A program made the position numbers and the translations under genes. From NCBI RefSeq assembly GCF_003148745.1, contig NZ_QGGU01000011.1:62001-126000 (forward strand): 64,000 nucleotides of DNA. The letters run 5' to 3'. Of this stretch, positions 36,457-46,431 are shown in pieces. The stretch's first letter is position 1. Every line of letters starts with the position of its first letter. The notes below the pieces were generated by a model. It was not told where the DNA came from and did no database searches. It worked only from the letters and a program-made list of their open reading frames with translations. This DNA comes from Pleionea mediterranea. Its GTDB lineage: Bacteria; Pseudomonadota; Gammaproteobacteria; Enterobacterales; Kangiellaceae.

Positions 36457-36927
36457 ATGAATCGTTCGAATTTAATTACCCCAGAAGGCGCCACCCGGTT
36501 ACGCAATGAATTAGCCGACCTTTGGAAAAATAAGCGTCCCGAAGTCACCAAAGCTATTACTGCCGCGGCTGCGGAAGGCGACCGCTCGGAAAATGCAGAA
36601 TACATCTATCGTAAAAAACAGCTTCGAGAAATGGATCGACGCATTCGTTATTTACAAAAGCGTACCAGCCATATGAAAGTGGTGGAGCATAAACCAAGTG
36701 ATCAATCGCGGGTGTTTTTTTCGGCCTGGATAGAGATTGAAGACGAGCAAGAGAATATTCTCTGCTACCGTATTGTTGGCAGTGATGAATTTGATGCCGA
36801 TAAACGCTACATTAGTGTCGACTCACCATTAGCCCGTGCATTGATAAAAAAACAGCAGGACGATGAAGTACAGGTAACTACACCTTCCGGGGAGCAACTG
36901 TTTTACATTAATAAAATCTGGTATTAA
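36457..36927 (+). CDS. greB: Transcription elongation factor GreB
   Basis: A 156-residue Gre factor that enters the RNA polymerase secondary channel and triggers cleavage of backtracked transcripts. The N-terminal coiled coil carries the acidic tip EGDRSENAEY with the catalytic Asp and Glu, preceded by ITPEGATRLRNEL. The C-terminal FKBP-like domain ends in FYINKIWY, typical of GreB rather than GreA. It is free-standing. Its upstream region is occupied by the inverted-repeat element that ends 22 bases before the ATG, and the ribosome site is weak, so expression may depend on that element. Confidence 0.95.
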   Translation: MNRSNLITPEGATRLRNELADLWKNKRPEVTKAITAAAAEGDRSENAEYIYRKKQLREMDRRIRYLQKRTSHMKVVEHKPSDQSRVFFSAWIEIEDEQENILCYRIVGSDEFDADKRYISVDSPLARALIKKQQDDEVQVTTPSGEQLFYINKIWY

Positions 36928-37063
36928 CCGTTTGACGTATTACCTATAAAGTAATTGTTTATACTGTTATTCGCTATCATGGTGCTAGAGATAGAATTAC
37001 CTTGGATTAGAGTATTTATCATAAGCAGCATCTATCAACAAAACATTAAGCAAGAGAACAATA

Positions 37064-37903
37064 ATGATCGTTAAGCATAAATTAATCGCCATACTCGTGT
37101 CTTTACTACCCGTTATAGTTACTGCGTCATCTACTTCTGAAGAAACTGAAAGACAACCAAAGGCAGAAGATTTTTTTGAAATTGGTGCCGGATTCTCGAT
37201 AATTGATGTGCCACATTACGCAGGCAGTGATGAAAAAAATACTTATGTCGTGCCTTTTCCATATTTTGTTTATCAAAGCGATAAGGTATCGCTTAACCGG
37301 GAAGGTCTTAAACGACACATCTCCAGCACGAACAAGTGGGATCTGGACATCAGTTTTGCCGGAACATTACCACTGGACAGTGAAGACAATGATGCTCGAC
37401 AAGGAATGCAGGATCTTGACTGGGTAGGTCTGGGTGGTCCATCAATTAATTACCATGCTTACAACAGCGAAAATTCTCGCGTTAAGATCATATTACCGGT
37501 TCGCTTTGGTATTGCCACTGACTTTCGTTCAGCGGATTATGTAGGCTGGGAGTTTTCACCCGGCGTTAGATTTGAGCACACCTTCCATCAAGAGTCGACA
37601 AAGTGGAAGTTTTTAACGTCAGCGAACTATTTTTACGCCAGCGAAAAATTCAATGATTATTACTATTCGGTGGATCAAGCCTATGCCACTGCGGAACGTC
37701 CAGAATATCAAGCCGAAGCTGGCAATGCGGGATATCAGGCAATGTTTGGATTGACGAGACGTGACGGCAACTTTTGGAGCGGAGGCTTTTTGCGTTACCG
37801 CTCGGTGTCTGGAGCAACCTTTGAAGACAGTCCGCTGGTGCGAAAGCAAGATAACTTTTACATTGGTGTCGCGTTTGCCTGGATTATTCACTCAAGCAAA
37901 TAA
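37064..37903 (+). CDS. MipA/OmpV family outer-membrane protein
   Basis: A 279-residue outer-membrane beta-barrel. The signal peptide covers about residues 1-21 (LIAILVSLLPVIVTASS). The mature start EIGAGFSIIDVPHYAGSDEK is the hallmark of the MipA/OmpV family, whose members bind murein synthases/hydrolases or act as small porins. Alternating beta segments end in NFYIGVAFAWIIHSSK. It is followed by a long perfect stem-loop terminator shared with the convergent gene. Confidence 0.88.
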   Translation: MIVKHKLIAILVSLLPVIVTASSTSEETERQPKAEDFFEIGAGFSIIDVPHYAGSDEKNTYVVPFPYFVYQSDKVSLNREGLKRHISSTNKWDLDISFAGTLPLDSEDNDARQGMQDLDWVGLGGPSINYHAYNSENSRVKIILPVRFGIATDFRSADYVGWEFSPGVRFEHTFHQESTKWKFLTSANYFYASEKFNDYYYSVDQAYATAERPEYQAEAGNAGYQAMFGLTRRDGNFWSGGFLRYRSVSGATFEDSPLVRKQDNFYIGVAFAWIIHSSK

Positions 37904-37919
37904 AACCAGATGTTAAAAC

Positions 37920-37969
37920 AATTCAAATAAAAAAGCGGATGCATGTTCATCCGCTTTTTTATTTGAATT
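37920..37969. terminator. Bidirectional intrinsic terminator
   Basis: A perfect 22-bp inverted repeat with a six-base CATGTT loop. The core GCGGATG/CATCCGC is flanked by A-runs on the left and T-runs on the right, so it works for mipA on the plus strand and for the convergent outer-membrane gene on the minus strand. Confidence 0.95.
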
Positions 37970-37993
37970 ATTGTTGTATTTTTATAAATAACT

Positions 37994-38797
37994 TTAAAAG
38001 TAACCGTAAAGTGCCAATGACCATCCATTGTCGATAGCAGTATTTGACAGGCCATTCTGATACGACAGGTTAAGCAAACCTGACTCACTAAATTGATAAC
38101 TTAATGAATATTCAAGCTGTTTAATATCGGTATCATTTTTAAGAAAGCCCAGGTACATACCCGCGCCCAAAGTTAAAGTTTCTGTGGCAGTATAATAAAG
38201 CCCCGCCTGAGTATAATAATAATCACTGCTATCAAATAACTCACTGTCACCAACAAAAACGCTGCCAACGGTTACGCTAGGAGTCCAGTCGTTAATATAA
38301 TATTGCCAGTCCAGCTTTAACGTATAATCAATACTGCCTGTACCCAGCAGCTTTTGCTCATCGCCATTGTCCAATTTAATATCCAGTGACAGTGTCAGAA
38401 GATAGTTATCGAACAAGCTGTCGTTTAAGTAATAACCGGACGACAGGGTCACATCACTTAAACCCGATACTTCCGAGTTACTGACACTTGCAGCCGAATT
38501 ATTAACAATGGCATCAAGGTAAGTATCAACACGGTTGCTACTGAACAATACCCTATCGCGCGTAGGTAAGATGCCGACAATAGCTGCGGGGCCTTCCAGT
38601 TTCGCATAAGGAATGTAAGCGCTGATATAAAAGTCATCGTAATAGGCAGAGAGATCAAGCGTGTCGATAGTAATACGACTTTTCAAACCAAAGCCAAAGT
38701 GACTTTCACTTTCACTGTGTTCTAACCCGACGGAATAGTCAGTCGACCATAGCGGTATTGAAATGAAACAAACGAGTAGCAGTAAAAACTTAACCAA
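37994..38797 (-). CDS. Predicted outer-membrane beta-barrel protein
   Basis: A 267-residue protein with a signal peptide (FLLLLVCFISIPLWS) and a mature part rich in Tyr, Ser and Asp in alternating beta strands. It ends ALYGYF with a terminal aromatic, as expected of an outer-membrane barrel. No known family is recognised; it looks like a small porin or adhesin-type barrel. The start is TTG, supported by a good AAGGA site and by the signal peptide beginning right there. It lies about 60 bases after glnS on the same strand, separated from it by a strong terminator, so it needs its own promoter or read-through. Confidence 0.75.
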   Translation of the reverse strand: MVKFLLLLVCFISIPLWSTDYSVGLEHSESESHFGFGLKSRITIDTLDLSAYYDDFYISAYIPYAKLEGPAAIVGILPTRDRVLFSSNRVDTYLDAIVNNSAASVSNSEVSGLSDVTLSSGYYLNDSLFDNYLLTLSLDIKLDNGDEQKLLGTGSIDYTLKLDWQYYINDWTPSVTVGSVFVGDSELFDSSDYYYTQAGLYYTATETLTLGAGMYLGFLKNDTDIKQLEYSLSYQFSESGLLNLSYQNGLSNTAIDNGWSLALYGYF

Positions 38798-38823
38798 GGT
38801 TTATTCCTTTTATTCGTATTGGT

Positions 38824-38855
38824 AAAAATAAGGAGCCAACCGGCTCCTTATTTTT
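38824..38855 (-). terminator. Intrinsic terminator of glnS
   Basis: A 14-bp stem (GGAGCC pairing with GGCTCC, extended by A/T pairs) with an AACC loop, flanked by A- and T-runs. It lies directly after the glnS stop codon and before the outer-membrane protein start; the flanking runs allow termination in either direction. Confidence 0.9.
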
Positions 38856-38858
38856 AAT

Positions 38859-40550
38859 CTATAATTTATTTTCGATTTTTGCCCAGCTGTCCCTTAATGT
38901 GACCGTCCGATTAAATACCAGTTCACCGTCTTTACAGTCGTAGCGATCGGAACAGAAATAGCCTTCACGTTCAAACTGAAAGCGTGTTTCTGGCTCAACG
39001 TCTTTCACACTCATTTCAATGCGTGCATTTGATAAGGTAATCAATGACTCTGGATTCAATGATTCCGGTAAGTTCTCTTCCGCTCCCGGATTTGGCACAT
39101 TAAACAAACGGTCATACAGGCGGACAGTTGCAGACAACGAATGCGTTGCCGAAACCCAGTGGATAACCCCTTTTGGTTTTCGACCTTCGGGGTTTTTGCC
39201 CAATGTGTCGGGATCATAACTGCAATGGATTTCTGTAATATTGCCCTGTTGATCTTTTATCACATCATTTGCCTGAATCACATAACTGTTTCTTAAGCGT
39301 ACTTCTTTACCTAAAACTAAACGCTTGTACTTTTTATTCGCTTCTTCACGAAAGTCAGCGCGATCAATAAATACTTCTTTACTCATAAACAAAGTACGCA
39401 CACCCATCTCTTCTTTTTGAGGATGATTTGGCGCGGTCAGTTGTTCAACTTTATCTTCCGGATAATTCGTGATCACTACCTTCACCGGATCCAGCACTGC
39501 CATGACTCGCTTGGCGTTTTTATCAAGATCTTCACGAACTGAATTTTCCAGTACACCCATTTCTGTGGTGTTAACTTTTTTGGTGATTCCAATTCGCTCA
39601 CACATATCTCGGATGGCAGCAGCAGTAAACCCGCGGCGACGCATTCCCGATATGGTTGGCATACGAGGATCGTCCCAGCCATCCACATGCTTATCTGTAA
39701 CGAGTAAGTTCAGTTTTCGTTTACTGGTAACGGTGTGTTCAAGATTTAAACGCGAAAATTCGATTTGTTGTGGATGACAATCAATGGAAATATTATCCAG
39801 CACCCAGTCATACAGAGGACGGTGATCTTCAAACTCCAAAGTACACAATGAATGCGTAATGCCTTCCAGAGCATCAGAAATACAATGGGTGAAATCGTAC
39901 ATCGGATAGATACACCATTTATCACCGGTACGGTGATGGGTTTGGTGTTTGATTCGATAGATAACCGGATCACGCATATTAATATTGGGCGATGCCATAT
40001 CGATTTTGGCACGTAGACACATTTGACCATCGGAAAACTCGCCGGCTTTCATGCGGCGAAACAGATCCAGACTCTCACTGCTTGGGCGATCCCGATGCGG
40101 GCTGTTTTTTCCCGGTACTTCGAAGGTACCACGATATTCGCGAATTTTTTCAGGCGTCAGTTCATCCACATAGGCTAAGCCTTTTTCAATTAACTCTTCG
40201 GCAAAGCCGTAAAGTTGATCAAAATAATCCGAGGCATGACGAATGTTGCCATTCCACTCAAATCCCAGCCAGTGCACATCTTCTTCAATCGCCGTTGCAT
40301 AGGCGGCTTCTTCTTTTGCCGGATTGGTATCATCAAACCGTAAATTGCACTGGCCTTTAAACTCTTCGGCAATACCAAAATTAAGGCAGATGGATTTTGC
40401 ATGACCCACGTGTAAGTAGCCATTAGGCTCAGGAGGAAAGCGTGTGGCAATCGTTTGATGTTTACCGGACGCTAAATCTTTATCAACAATTTGACGGATA
40501 AAGTGCTTCGGTTTTTCTGGCGATTTAGAATTATCAGCTACATTACTCAT
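38859..40550 (-). CDS. glnS: Glutaminyl-tRNA synthetase
   Basis: A class I synthetase of 563 residues from the ATG at 40550 (a TTG two codons earlier is less likely). It charges tRNA-Gln with glutamine. The HIGH-type motif is [15 protein letters not shown] (near residue 50) and the KMSKS equivalent is VTSKRKL. The catalytic half contains DDTNPAKEE, and the C-terminal anticodon-binding beta-barrels end in [10 protein letters not shown]. It is monocistronic with a strong terminator. About 290 bases of non-coding sequence lie upstream; apart from a GGTAT/ATACC pairing near 40628-40650, nothing distinctive was seen. Confidence 0.97.
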   Translation of the reverse strand: MSNVADNSKSPEKPKHFIRQIVDKDLASGKHQTIATRFPPEPNGYLHVGHAKSICLNFGIAEEFKGQCNLRFDDTNPAKEEAAYATAIEEDVHWLGFEWNGNIRHASDYFDQLYGFAEELIEKGLAYVDELTPEKIREYRGTFEVPGKNSPHRDRPSSESLDLFRRMKAGEFSDGQMCLRAKIDMASPNINMRDPVIYRIKHQTHHRTGDKWCIYPMYDFTHCISDALEGITHSLCTLEFEDHRPLYDWVLDNISIDCHPQQIEFSRLNLEHTVTSKRKLNLLVTDKHVDGWDDPRMPTISGMRRRGFTAAAIRDMCERIGITKKVNTTEMGVLENSVREDLDKNAKRVMAVLDPVKVVITNYPEDKVEQLTAPNHPQKEEMGVRTLFMSKEVFIDRADFREEANKKYKRLVLGKEVRLRNSYVIQANDVIKDQQGNITEIHCSYDPDTLGKNPEGRKPKGVIHWVSATHSLSATVRLYDRLFNVPNPGAEENLPESLNPESLITLSNARIEMSVKDVEPETRFQFEREGYFCSDRYDCKDGELVFNRTVTLRDSWAKIENKL

Positions 40551-40840
40551 GGACAATATTTGCTCATTAAAATCAGTGTTACGGCTAACTTGGCCAACGG
40601 CCGCATCATGCGCATTTTTACAAAGCGGGTATTCTACTATAGATACCTGCGGGTAAGAACTCTGTTAACCCCGATATTAACGGATTTAACGGCCAACTCT
40701 TACAAATCCCATTAACGGCTTTCTTTCCCTTGTCGCAGCCCTTAGCCACATCAGTCGATGGTCGTAAACGGGGTGTTTTTCAGAAAGATAACTGGAAATC
40801 GGTCAATTTTTAAACTATTGATTATATATGGCAATAGATA

Positions 40841-41113
40841 ATGAGCAGTGCTATGAAATCTTCCAATTATTTACGACAGGCGAAACGACGCAACCATCAC
40901 AAAGATGAAGATAAATCCCCTTCCTGGCAAGATAAGGTGATCGGTAAGTATCAGTTGTCACTACTGCTCGACATCAATCGCGCTCAACTGGATAGCTGGA
41001 TTAAGATGGGTATGCCGGTTATTCAGGAAGGCGGTATCAACCGCGAGTGGGAGTTTGATCTGGTCGCCGTGAAAGCCTGGGCAAATTCAAATGGGCATCT
41101 CGATAATCGATAG
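40841..41113 (+). CDS. Small HTH protein resembling phage terminase small subunit (Nu1-like)
   Basis: A 90-residue protein. The first 35 residues are basic and charged (YLRQAKRRNHHKDEDK). Residues 36-85 form a winged-helix-like unit, VIGKYQLSLLLDINRAQLDSWIKMGMPVI, then a wing and FDLVAVKAWANS. This layout resembles the Nu1/TerS DNA-binding head of lambdoid phages, but no phage gene lies nearby, so a domesticated DNA-binding protein is more likely. No strong ribosome site is visible at 40841, and a second ATG at 40853 is an alternative. It lies between glnS (divergent) and pomB (convergent). Confidence 0.65.
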   Translation: MSSAMKSSNYLRQAKRRNHHKDEDKSPSWQDKVIGKYQLSLLLDINRAQLDSWIKMGMPVIQEGGINREWEFDLVAVKAWANSNGHLDNR

Positions 41114-41225
41114 TCCTTTTGTTTATTAAGCGAAAACTCAACTTTTAACGCACATTGGCTTGTTTTACAGAAGCTCATGTCAGCTTAGGCCAATAGAGGC
41201 ATAGCCAGTAGCGCCCTTTCATCAT

Positions 41226-42203
41226 TTAGTTTTCGGGTTCGTCATTACTCTCCGTTTGAACCGCAGCATCGGCACCGGTAACGCCTAAAATATTACTCGG
41301 TGTCGACTCTCCCTGGACAATAATGATTTCTACCCGGCGATTTTTCGCACGCCCCTGTGGTGTTTCGTTGGTATCCAGAGGTCGGGTATCGGCATAACCG
41401 GTTATAACAAATCGCTCTCGCTCAAGCGCTTCGTTTTTCAACAACTCACGAACCACGCTTCCGGCACGCCCACCGGATAATTCCCAGTTAGAGCGAAAGC
41501 GTTCCGTTTCAATAGGCAGGTTATCAGTATGGCCAGCGACCCGGATTTCGCCATCGGTATCCTGCAAAATTTCGGCTATTCTGCCGAGCACGCCAATAAA
41601 ACTTGGTTCAATGCGATCCGAGCCGGAAGCAAACGAGCCACTTTCGCGAATTCGGATCACAACAATATTATCTTTAGCCAATAATTCTATTTGTCCAGAA
41701 TCGAGCTGAGCCGACATCTTGACGGCTATTTCACGGGCCAATGATTCCGATGCTTGACCCTGGGCAGACGCTTGCCCTTCGCCAGAAGCCTGCTTTTCAC
41801 CAGCACCGACATTGGCGCTATCGCCTTCTCCGGTATCACTTTTGTCTCCCTCGCCTTCCTGCGGATCTTCTTCAACCGGTTCATCAAACTCCAGCGACTC
41901 TTTGGTGATCTCCACAGTATGCTGCATGATGGCTTCAATCATGGTCGGGGTCGGTTTTCCGGGCGAGAATTCCTGCGCAATGACACTGGTGCCCTTGGGG
42001 ATATCTTTTACTTCCACTTTATTTTGCACACCGAAGGCGTACTTCATGGAACCGGCGATTTGTTTAAACTTCAGAACATCCATTTCGGAAAAAGCCAACA
42101 AGAGCACAAAAAAGCACATCAGCAGAGCCATCAGGTCGGCAAAAGTGCCCATGTAATCCGGAAGTCCCTCCGGTGGGCAGTCACATTCTTCTTCAGTACT
42201 CAT
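41226..42203 (-). CDS. pomB: Sodium-type flagellar motor stator protein PomB
   Basis: A 325-residue stator B subunit. The short N-terminus is followed by one membrane helix with the ion-binding Asp23 in TFADLMALLMCFFVLLL. The Cys after LLM and the FSEMD sequence after the helix are typical of PomB rather than proton-type MotB. An acidic/Gly-Gln-Ala-rich linker (about 115-160) leads to the OmpA-like peptidoglycan-binding domain with VAGHTDNLPIE and NRRVEII. It anchors the stator to the cell wall so that Na+ flow drives flagellar rotation. It starts eight bases after the pomA stop, with an AGGG ribosome site. Confidence 0.93.
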   Translation of the reverse strand: MSTEEECDCPPEGLPDYMGTFADLMALLMCFFVLLLAFSEMDVLKFKQIAGSMKYAFGVQNKVEVKDIPKGTSVIAQEFSPGKPTPTMIEAIMQHTVEITKESLEFDEPVEEDPQEGEGDKSDTGEGDSANVGAGEKQASGEGQASAQGQASESLAREIAVKMSAQLDSGQIELLAKDNIVVIRIRESGSFASGSDRIEPSFIGVLGRIAEILQDTDGEIRVAGHTDNLPIETERFRSNWELSGGRAGSVVRELLKNEALERERFVITGYADTRPLDTNETPQGRAKNRRVEIIIVQGESTPSNILGVTGADAAVQTESNDEPEN

Positions 42204-42211
42204 GGGCCACC

Positions 42212-42970
42212 CTAATCTTCAGCCGAGGGCCGTTGGCCTTCAGCCAGATAGCCATGCAACACCTGTTCAATGATCCTTGGGTTTTGCCCGGCTTGAATAC
42301 CGAGTAAGCCATCAATCATTAAGGTCCGGGCAATTTTTTCTTCTGAATCTCTTAACTTCAATTTATCCGAGATAGGGGTTGCCATCATATTGGCGATCAT
42401 TGCGCCATACAGGGTTGTTAACAGAGCCACCGCCATCGCCGGACCTATGGATTTAGGGTCGTCCATATTACCCAACATGGCCACCAGACCAATCAGGGTA
42501 CCTATCATGCCCATGGCTGGCGCGACACCGGCCAGGCTTTTAAATACCGCAGCACCATTGGCGTGTCGCTTGGAAGCCATTTGAACATCTTTTTCCAGAA
42601 TCGACTTGACCACCTCTCCGTCGTGGCCATCCACCAGTAATCCGACGCCTTTCTTTAAGAATGGGTCTTCTACTTCGGCGCCTTCCAATGACAATAATCC
42701 GCCTTTACGCGACAAATCGGCCAACTCAACGATTTTTGCGATGATCTCTTCGCAATTGGGCGACTTGTACATGATTGTCTTCATGCCAGCTTTGGCGGCA
42801 CCAATAAATTCTGATAGAGGGTATTGCCCTAGCACCACCAGATGAGAGCCAATCACAACCACCAAAACAGAGGGAACATCAATAAACTGCACAAAACCGC
42901 CAGCCAATATCATAGCCAACGCAACAATACCCACTGCACCAAATAAACCTATAAGGGTTGCTATATCCAC
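42212..42970 (-). CDS. pomA: Sodium-type flagellar motor stator protein PomA
   Basis: A 252-residue stator A subunit of the MotA/TolQ/ExbB fold with four membrane helices. The start is a GTG at 42970 giving MDIATLIG, the normal PomA N-terminus, with AGGA eight bases before; a TTG five codons earlier is possible but less likely. GMIGTLIGLVAMLGNMDDPKSIG in helix three and the following ALLTTLYGAMIANM are diagnostic. With PomB it forms the Na+-conducting stator. The pair lies divergent from xseB, the same arrangement as in Vibrio and Shewanella. The rotor and other flagellar genes are not in this window. Confidence 0.94.
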   Translation of the reverse strand: MDIATLIGLFGAVGIVALAMILAGGFVQFIDVPSVLVVVIGSHLVVLGQYPLSEFIGAAKAGMKTIMYKSPNCEEIIAKIVELADLSRKGGLLSLEGAEVEDPFLKKGVGLLVDGHDGEVVKSILEKDVQMASKRHANGAAVFKSLAGVAPAMGMIGTLIGLVAMLGNMDDPKSIGPAMAVALLTTLYGAMIANMMATPISDKLKLRDSEEKIARTLMIDGLLGIQAGQNPRIIEQVLHGYLAEGQRPSAED

Positions 42971-43287
42971 CCAGTCTTTCCTCAAGTTTTAAACTATTTT
43001 TCTATTAAAAAGGTTAGTCAGTTTTGCGTAAGATGCAATTAACTGACGGAAAATCATAACAAAATTCCACTCCAATGCTCCAGAAATGAAACCAACTCAC
43101 ACTTATACCGACGGCTGTATTTTTACACAATTAAAATTAACTTATTACCGACGGTTTAAGCTTTAGCGCAAAAAAGTAATGCTTCTGCCTGTTTTGTGCC
43201 CGATTATTTCACCAGTTTGCCACCTGCTTAGGGTTTTCATTCATCGCGATCTAGGCGAAAATAGCGTCTCTTCACTAGGAATTCATT
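42971..43287. other. Intergenic region between pomA and xseB
   Basis: About 317 bases between divergent genes. It holds a GTCAGTT/AACTGAC hairpin near 43017-43046 and two direct copies of TACCGACGG, 40 bases apart (43106-43114 and 43146-43154), each preceded by CTTAT. A clear sigma-28 or sigma-54 promoter could not be assigned. Confidence 0.45.
43106..43154. repeat. Pair of direct repeats TACCGACGG, 40 bp apart
   Basis: Two identical nine-base copies in the same orientation, spaced by almost four helical turns, in the divergent promoter region of pomAB and xseB. The spacing puts both on the same face of DNA, as for paired regulator sites. Possible operator; the regulator is unknown. Confidence 0.4.
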
Positions 43288-43545
43288 ATGAGCAAAAAAC
43301 AGACATCCGCATCCTTTGAACAACAGCTCGAACAACTTGAAACCATTGTTGATGCAATGGAACAGGGCGAACTGTCGCTTGAAGATGCTTTGAAACAATT
43401 TGAACAGGGCGTCAAACTGACCAAAAACTGCCAGCAAATGCTTGAACAGGCACGTCAACGGATCCAGGTTCTGTCTGAGCAGGAACAACTCACCGATCTT
43501 CACATTGCTGAAGAAGAAGCCGATTACACACCTAATGCTCAATGA
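43288..43545 (+). CDS. xseB: Exodeoxyribonuclease VII small subunit
   Basis: An 85-residue helical subunit of exonuclease VII, which degrades single-stranded DNA. Family features are SFEQQLEQLETIVDAMEQGE and LSLEDALKQFEQGVKL. Four or more copies surround one XseA subunit; xseA lies elsewhere. The ATG has an AGGAA ribosome site. Its stop overlaps the ispA start (ATGA), so translation is coupled to ispA, the usual gammaproteobacterial order xseB-ispA-dxs. Confidence 0.96.
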   Translation: MSKKQTSASFEQQLEQLETIVDAMEQGELSLEDALKQFEQGVKLTKNCQQMLEQARQRIQVLSEQEQLTDLHIAEEEADYTPNAQ

Positions 43546-44432
43546 ATTTCAATCAATTTAGTCACGAGTATCGCGACCGCGTCGAAACTCAGATCAGTCT
43601 TCTGTTACCCGATAGCGAAACATCCCCCGGCAATTTACACTCGGCAATGCGTTATTCGGCGCTAAACCCCGGTAAGCGCACACGCCCGCTGCTGGTTTAC
43701 GCCACCGGACTCATGTGCGGCGCAAGCGCCGAGCAACTGGACAACGCTGCAATTGCCGTCGAACTGATCCATGCTTATTCGTTGATCCACGATGATCTTC
43801 CCTGTATGGATGATGATGAGTTGCGCCGTGGATTACCCACTTGCCACATCAAATATGATGAAGCCACTGCTGTATTAGCCGGTGATGCGCTGCAAACACT
43901 GGCGTTTGAGTCCTTAACCCGCCAGTCCATCACCAATTGCCCGCCTGATATCCAGCTGGCCATGATCAATCTACTCTGTAAAGCATCGGGTTCTATGGGC
44001 ATGGGCGGCGGTCAGGCGATCGATCTGGAATCTACCGGTAAACAGTTAACGCTATCCGAGCTTGAACAAATGCACGCCATGAAAACAGGCGCTCTCATCG
44101 AAGCATCGGTTTTGTTGGGGTATTACGCCAGCGCCAAAAGTGATCCCGCAGAGCTTGCAGCCCTGAAAAAATACAGTCGCGCCATTGGCCTTGCCTTTCA
44201 AATCAAAGACGATATCTTAGACATTGAAAGCGATACAGAAACCCTTGGAAAGCCTCAGGGCTCTGATGTTGCAGCCAATAAAGCCACCTACCCGGCGCTG
44301 CTCGGTCTGGATGGCGCCAAGCAACATGCCCAAAAACAATATCAACTTGCGTTAGAAGCGCTGGCCGAGTTGCCGTATAATAACGGCCTTTTACAACAGT
44401 TCGCTCAACACATAATCGAACGGGATAAGTAA
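43542..44432 (+). CDS. ispA: Farnesyl diphosphate synthase
   Basis: A 296-residue all-helical prenyltransferase that condenses isopentenyl and allylic diphosphates to farnesyl diphosphate, precursor of quinones and undecaprenyl phosphate. The first aspartate-rich motif is [14 protein letters not shown], preceded by the chain-length region HAYSLI. The second is [18 protein letters not shown] and KTGALI are also typical. It lies between xseB and dxs in an isoprenoid operon. Confidence 0.96.
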   Translation: MNFNQFSHEYRDRVETQISLLLPDSETSPGNLHSAMRYSALNPGKRTRPLLVYATGLMCGASAEQLDNAAIAVELIHAYSLIHDDLPCMDDDELRRGLPTCHIKYDEATAVLAGDALQTLAFESLTRQSITNCPPDIQLAMINLLCKASGSMGMGGGQAIDLESTGKQLTLSELEQMHAMKTGALIEASVLLGYYASAKSDPAELAALKKYSRAIGLAFQIKDDILDIESDTETLGKPQGSDVAANKATYPALLGLDGAKQHAQKQYQLALEALAELPYNNGLLQQFAQHIIERDK

Positions 44433-44469
44433 GCGTCTGGCTTACCTTATTAAGGAGTATCCATCCCGA

Positions 44470-46332
44470 ATGAATGCAACACTCAGTCATTATCCATTAC
44501 TGGCAGGTATTAATTCGCCGCACGACTTGCGCCGCCTTGAATCGGGTCAATTACAGCAGGTTACCGATGAGTTACGCCAGTACTTAATCGACACCATCAG
44601 TCGCTGTGGCGGGCACTTTGCGGCTGGCCTTGGCACGGTTGAGCTTACCGTTGCGTTGCATTATTTATACAATACGCCCGATGACCGGCTGGTCTGGGAT
44701 GTAGGACATCAGGCCTATCCACATAAGGTATTAACCGGTCGTCGCGATCAACTTGAAACCGTGCGACAAACCGATGGCTTGCATCCATTTCCGGTACGCA
44801 GTGAAAGCGAATACGATACCTTTGGTGTAGGTCACTCCAGTACATCCATTAGTGCTGCCCTAGGAATGGCCATTGCCGCGAAGAAAAAAGGCGAAGACAG
44901 ACGAACCGTTGCTGTAATAGGCGATGGCGCCATGACTGCCGGAATGGCTTTTGAAGCCATGAATCATGCTTCAGATGTTGACGCCAACCTGTTAGTGATT
45001 TTAAACGACAATGATATGTCGATTTCTGAAAATGTCGGTGGACTGAATAATTATCTGGCAAAAATATTATCCGGGAAATTTTATTCAAGCATTCGTCAGG
45101 GTGGAAAAAAAGTTCTGCAAAACATGCCGGCTATTTCGCAATGGGCGCACCGTGTTGAAGAACACATGAAAGGTATGATGTTACCCGGCACCTTATTTGA
45201 AGAGTTGGGCTTTAATTATATTGGCCCGGTCGATGGCCATAACATTGATGCACTGGTGGACACCCTGAGCAATATGAAACAGCTCACCGGCCCACAGTTT
45301 TTGCATGTGGTTACCCGAAAAGGAAAAGGCTACGAACCGGCAGAAAATGATCCCATTGCTTATCATGGCGTGCCTATTTTCGATCCAAAAGATGACAAGC
45401 TGCCTGCTGGCAAAAAGAAAGTAACCTACTCCAATGTGTTTGGAGAGTGGTTGGTGGATGTTGCAAAAACCGATGAACAATTAGTAGGAATTACTCCGGC
45501 GATGCGTGAAGGCTCCGATATGATAGAGTTTTCCAGACAATATCCCGAACGTTATTTTGATGTGGGTATTGCCGAGCAACACGCAGTTACTTTAGCGGCC
45601 GGGCTTGCCTGCGAAGGTTGTAAGCCAGTTGTCGCCATTTACTCATCATTTTTACAACGTGCTTATGATCAATTAATTCATGATGTGGCGATCCAAAACC
45701 TCGACGTATTATTTGCCATTGATCGGGGCGGTCTGGTTGGCGGTGATGGCGCAACTCATCACGGCGCTTATGATTTAAGTTTTTTACGTTGCATTCCAAA
45801 CATGGTCATTATGGCCGCCAGCGATGAAAACGAACTCCGACAAATGCTAAACACCGGTTATCAATATAACGGCCCCGCTGCAGTTCGTTACCCAAGAGGC
45901 ACCGGTACTGGTGTAACGGTAAACACAGAAAATAAAACCATAGCGGTTGGTGAGTCACGTAAGGTTCGTACCGGTGAAAAAGTCGCAATACTCTCATTTG
46001 GCGCTTTATTAAAAGAAGCCGAAGCAGTTGCCGAAAAACTGGATGCAACCCTTATCGATATGCGCTTTATTAAACCGCTCGACACAAATGTCATTGACCA
46101 AGTGTGTCAATCACACACTCATCTGGTAACTCTGGAAGAAAATGCATTAATGGGTGGTGCCGGAAGTGCAGTTAATGAATATTTAATGCAACAAGGTAAC
46201 CGTGTGCAGGTAAAAAACCTGGGCTTACCGGATCACTTTGTTGAACACGGTGATCCCAAAGATTTATTAGCGCGATGTGGATTAACGGCGGATAAAATGA
46301 CTAATACATTAAATCAGTGGCTTCATAATTAA
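44470..46332 (+). CDS. dxs: 1-Deoxy-D-xylulose-5-phosphate synthase
   Basis: A 620-residue thiamine-diphosphate enzyme, first step of the MEP isoprenoid pathway (pyruvate plus glyceraldehyde 3-phosphate). The cofactor motif is [17 protein letters not shown] followed by LNDNDMSIS. The transketolase-type middle part has [16 protein letters not shown] with the catalytic Glu, then the transketolase C domain ([14 protein letters not shown]). The ATG is 37 bases after ispA; an AAGGAG site lies 12 bases upstream, a little farther than usual. It supplies precursors for the ispA product made by the same transcript. Confidence 0.97.
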   Translation: MNATLSHYPLLAGINSPHDLRRLESGQLQQVTDELRQYLIDTISRCGGHFAAGLGTVELTVALHYLYNTPDDRLVWDVGHQAYPHKVLTGRRDQLETVRQTDGLHPFPVRSESEYDTFGVGHSSTSISAALGMAIAAKKKGEDRRTVAVIGDGAMTAGMAFEAMNHASDVDANLLVILNDNDMSISENVGGLNNYLAKILSGKFYSSIRQGGKKVLQNMPAISQWAHRVEEHMKGMMLPGTLFEELGFNYIGPVDGHNIDALVDTLSNMKQLTGPQFLHVVTRKGKGYEPAENDPIAYHGVPIFDPKDDKLPAGKKKVTYSNVFGEWLVDVAKTDEQLVGITPAMREGSDMIEFSRQYPERYFDVGIAEQHAVTLAAGLACEGCKPVVAIYSSFLQRAYDQLIHDVAIQNLDVLFAIDRGGLVGGDGATHHGAYDLSFLRCIPNMVIMAASDENELRQMLNTGYQYNGPAAVRYPRGTGTGVTVNTENKTIAVGESRKVRTGEKVAILSFGALLKEAEAVAEKLDATLIDMRFIKPLDTNVIDQVCQSHTHLVTLEENALMGGAGSAVNEYLMQQGNRVQVKNLGLPDHFVEHGDPKDLLARCGLTADKMTNTLNQWLHN

Positions 46333-46431
46333 CGTTACAAGAAGATTCTATACGCTAGTTTATAACAACATTACCATCACTCATGGTTATTCTGCTGGTA
46401 AATTTTTTAACGGATGTAAAATATTTTAATC

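Noticed and set aside
37920-37969. Mobile palindrome
   Set aside because: Despite its 22-bp perfect stem it lies between two convergent genes with A and T runs on its sides, the usual form of a bidirectional terminator.
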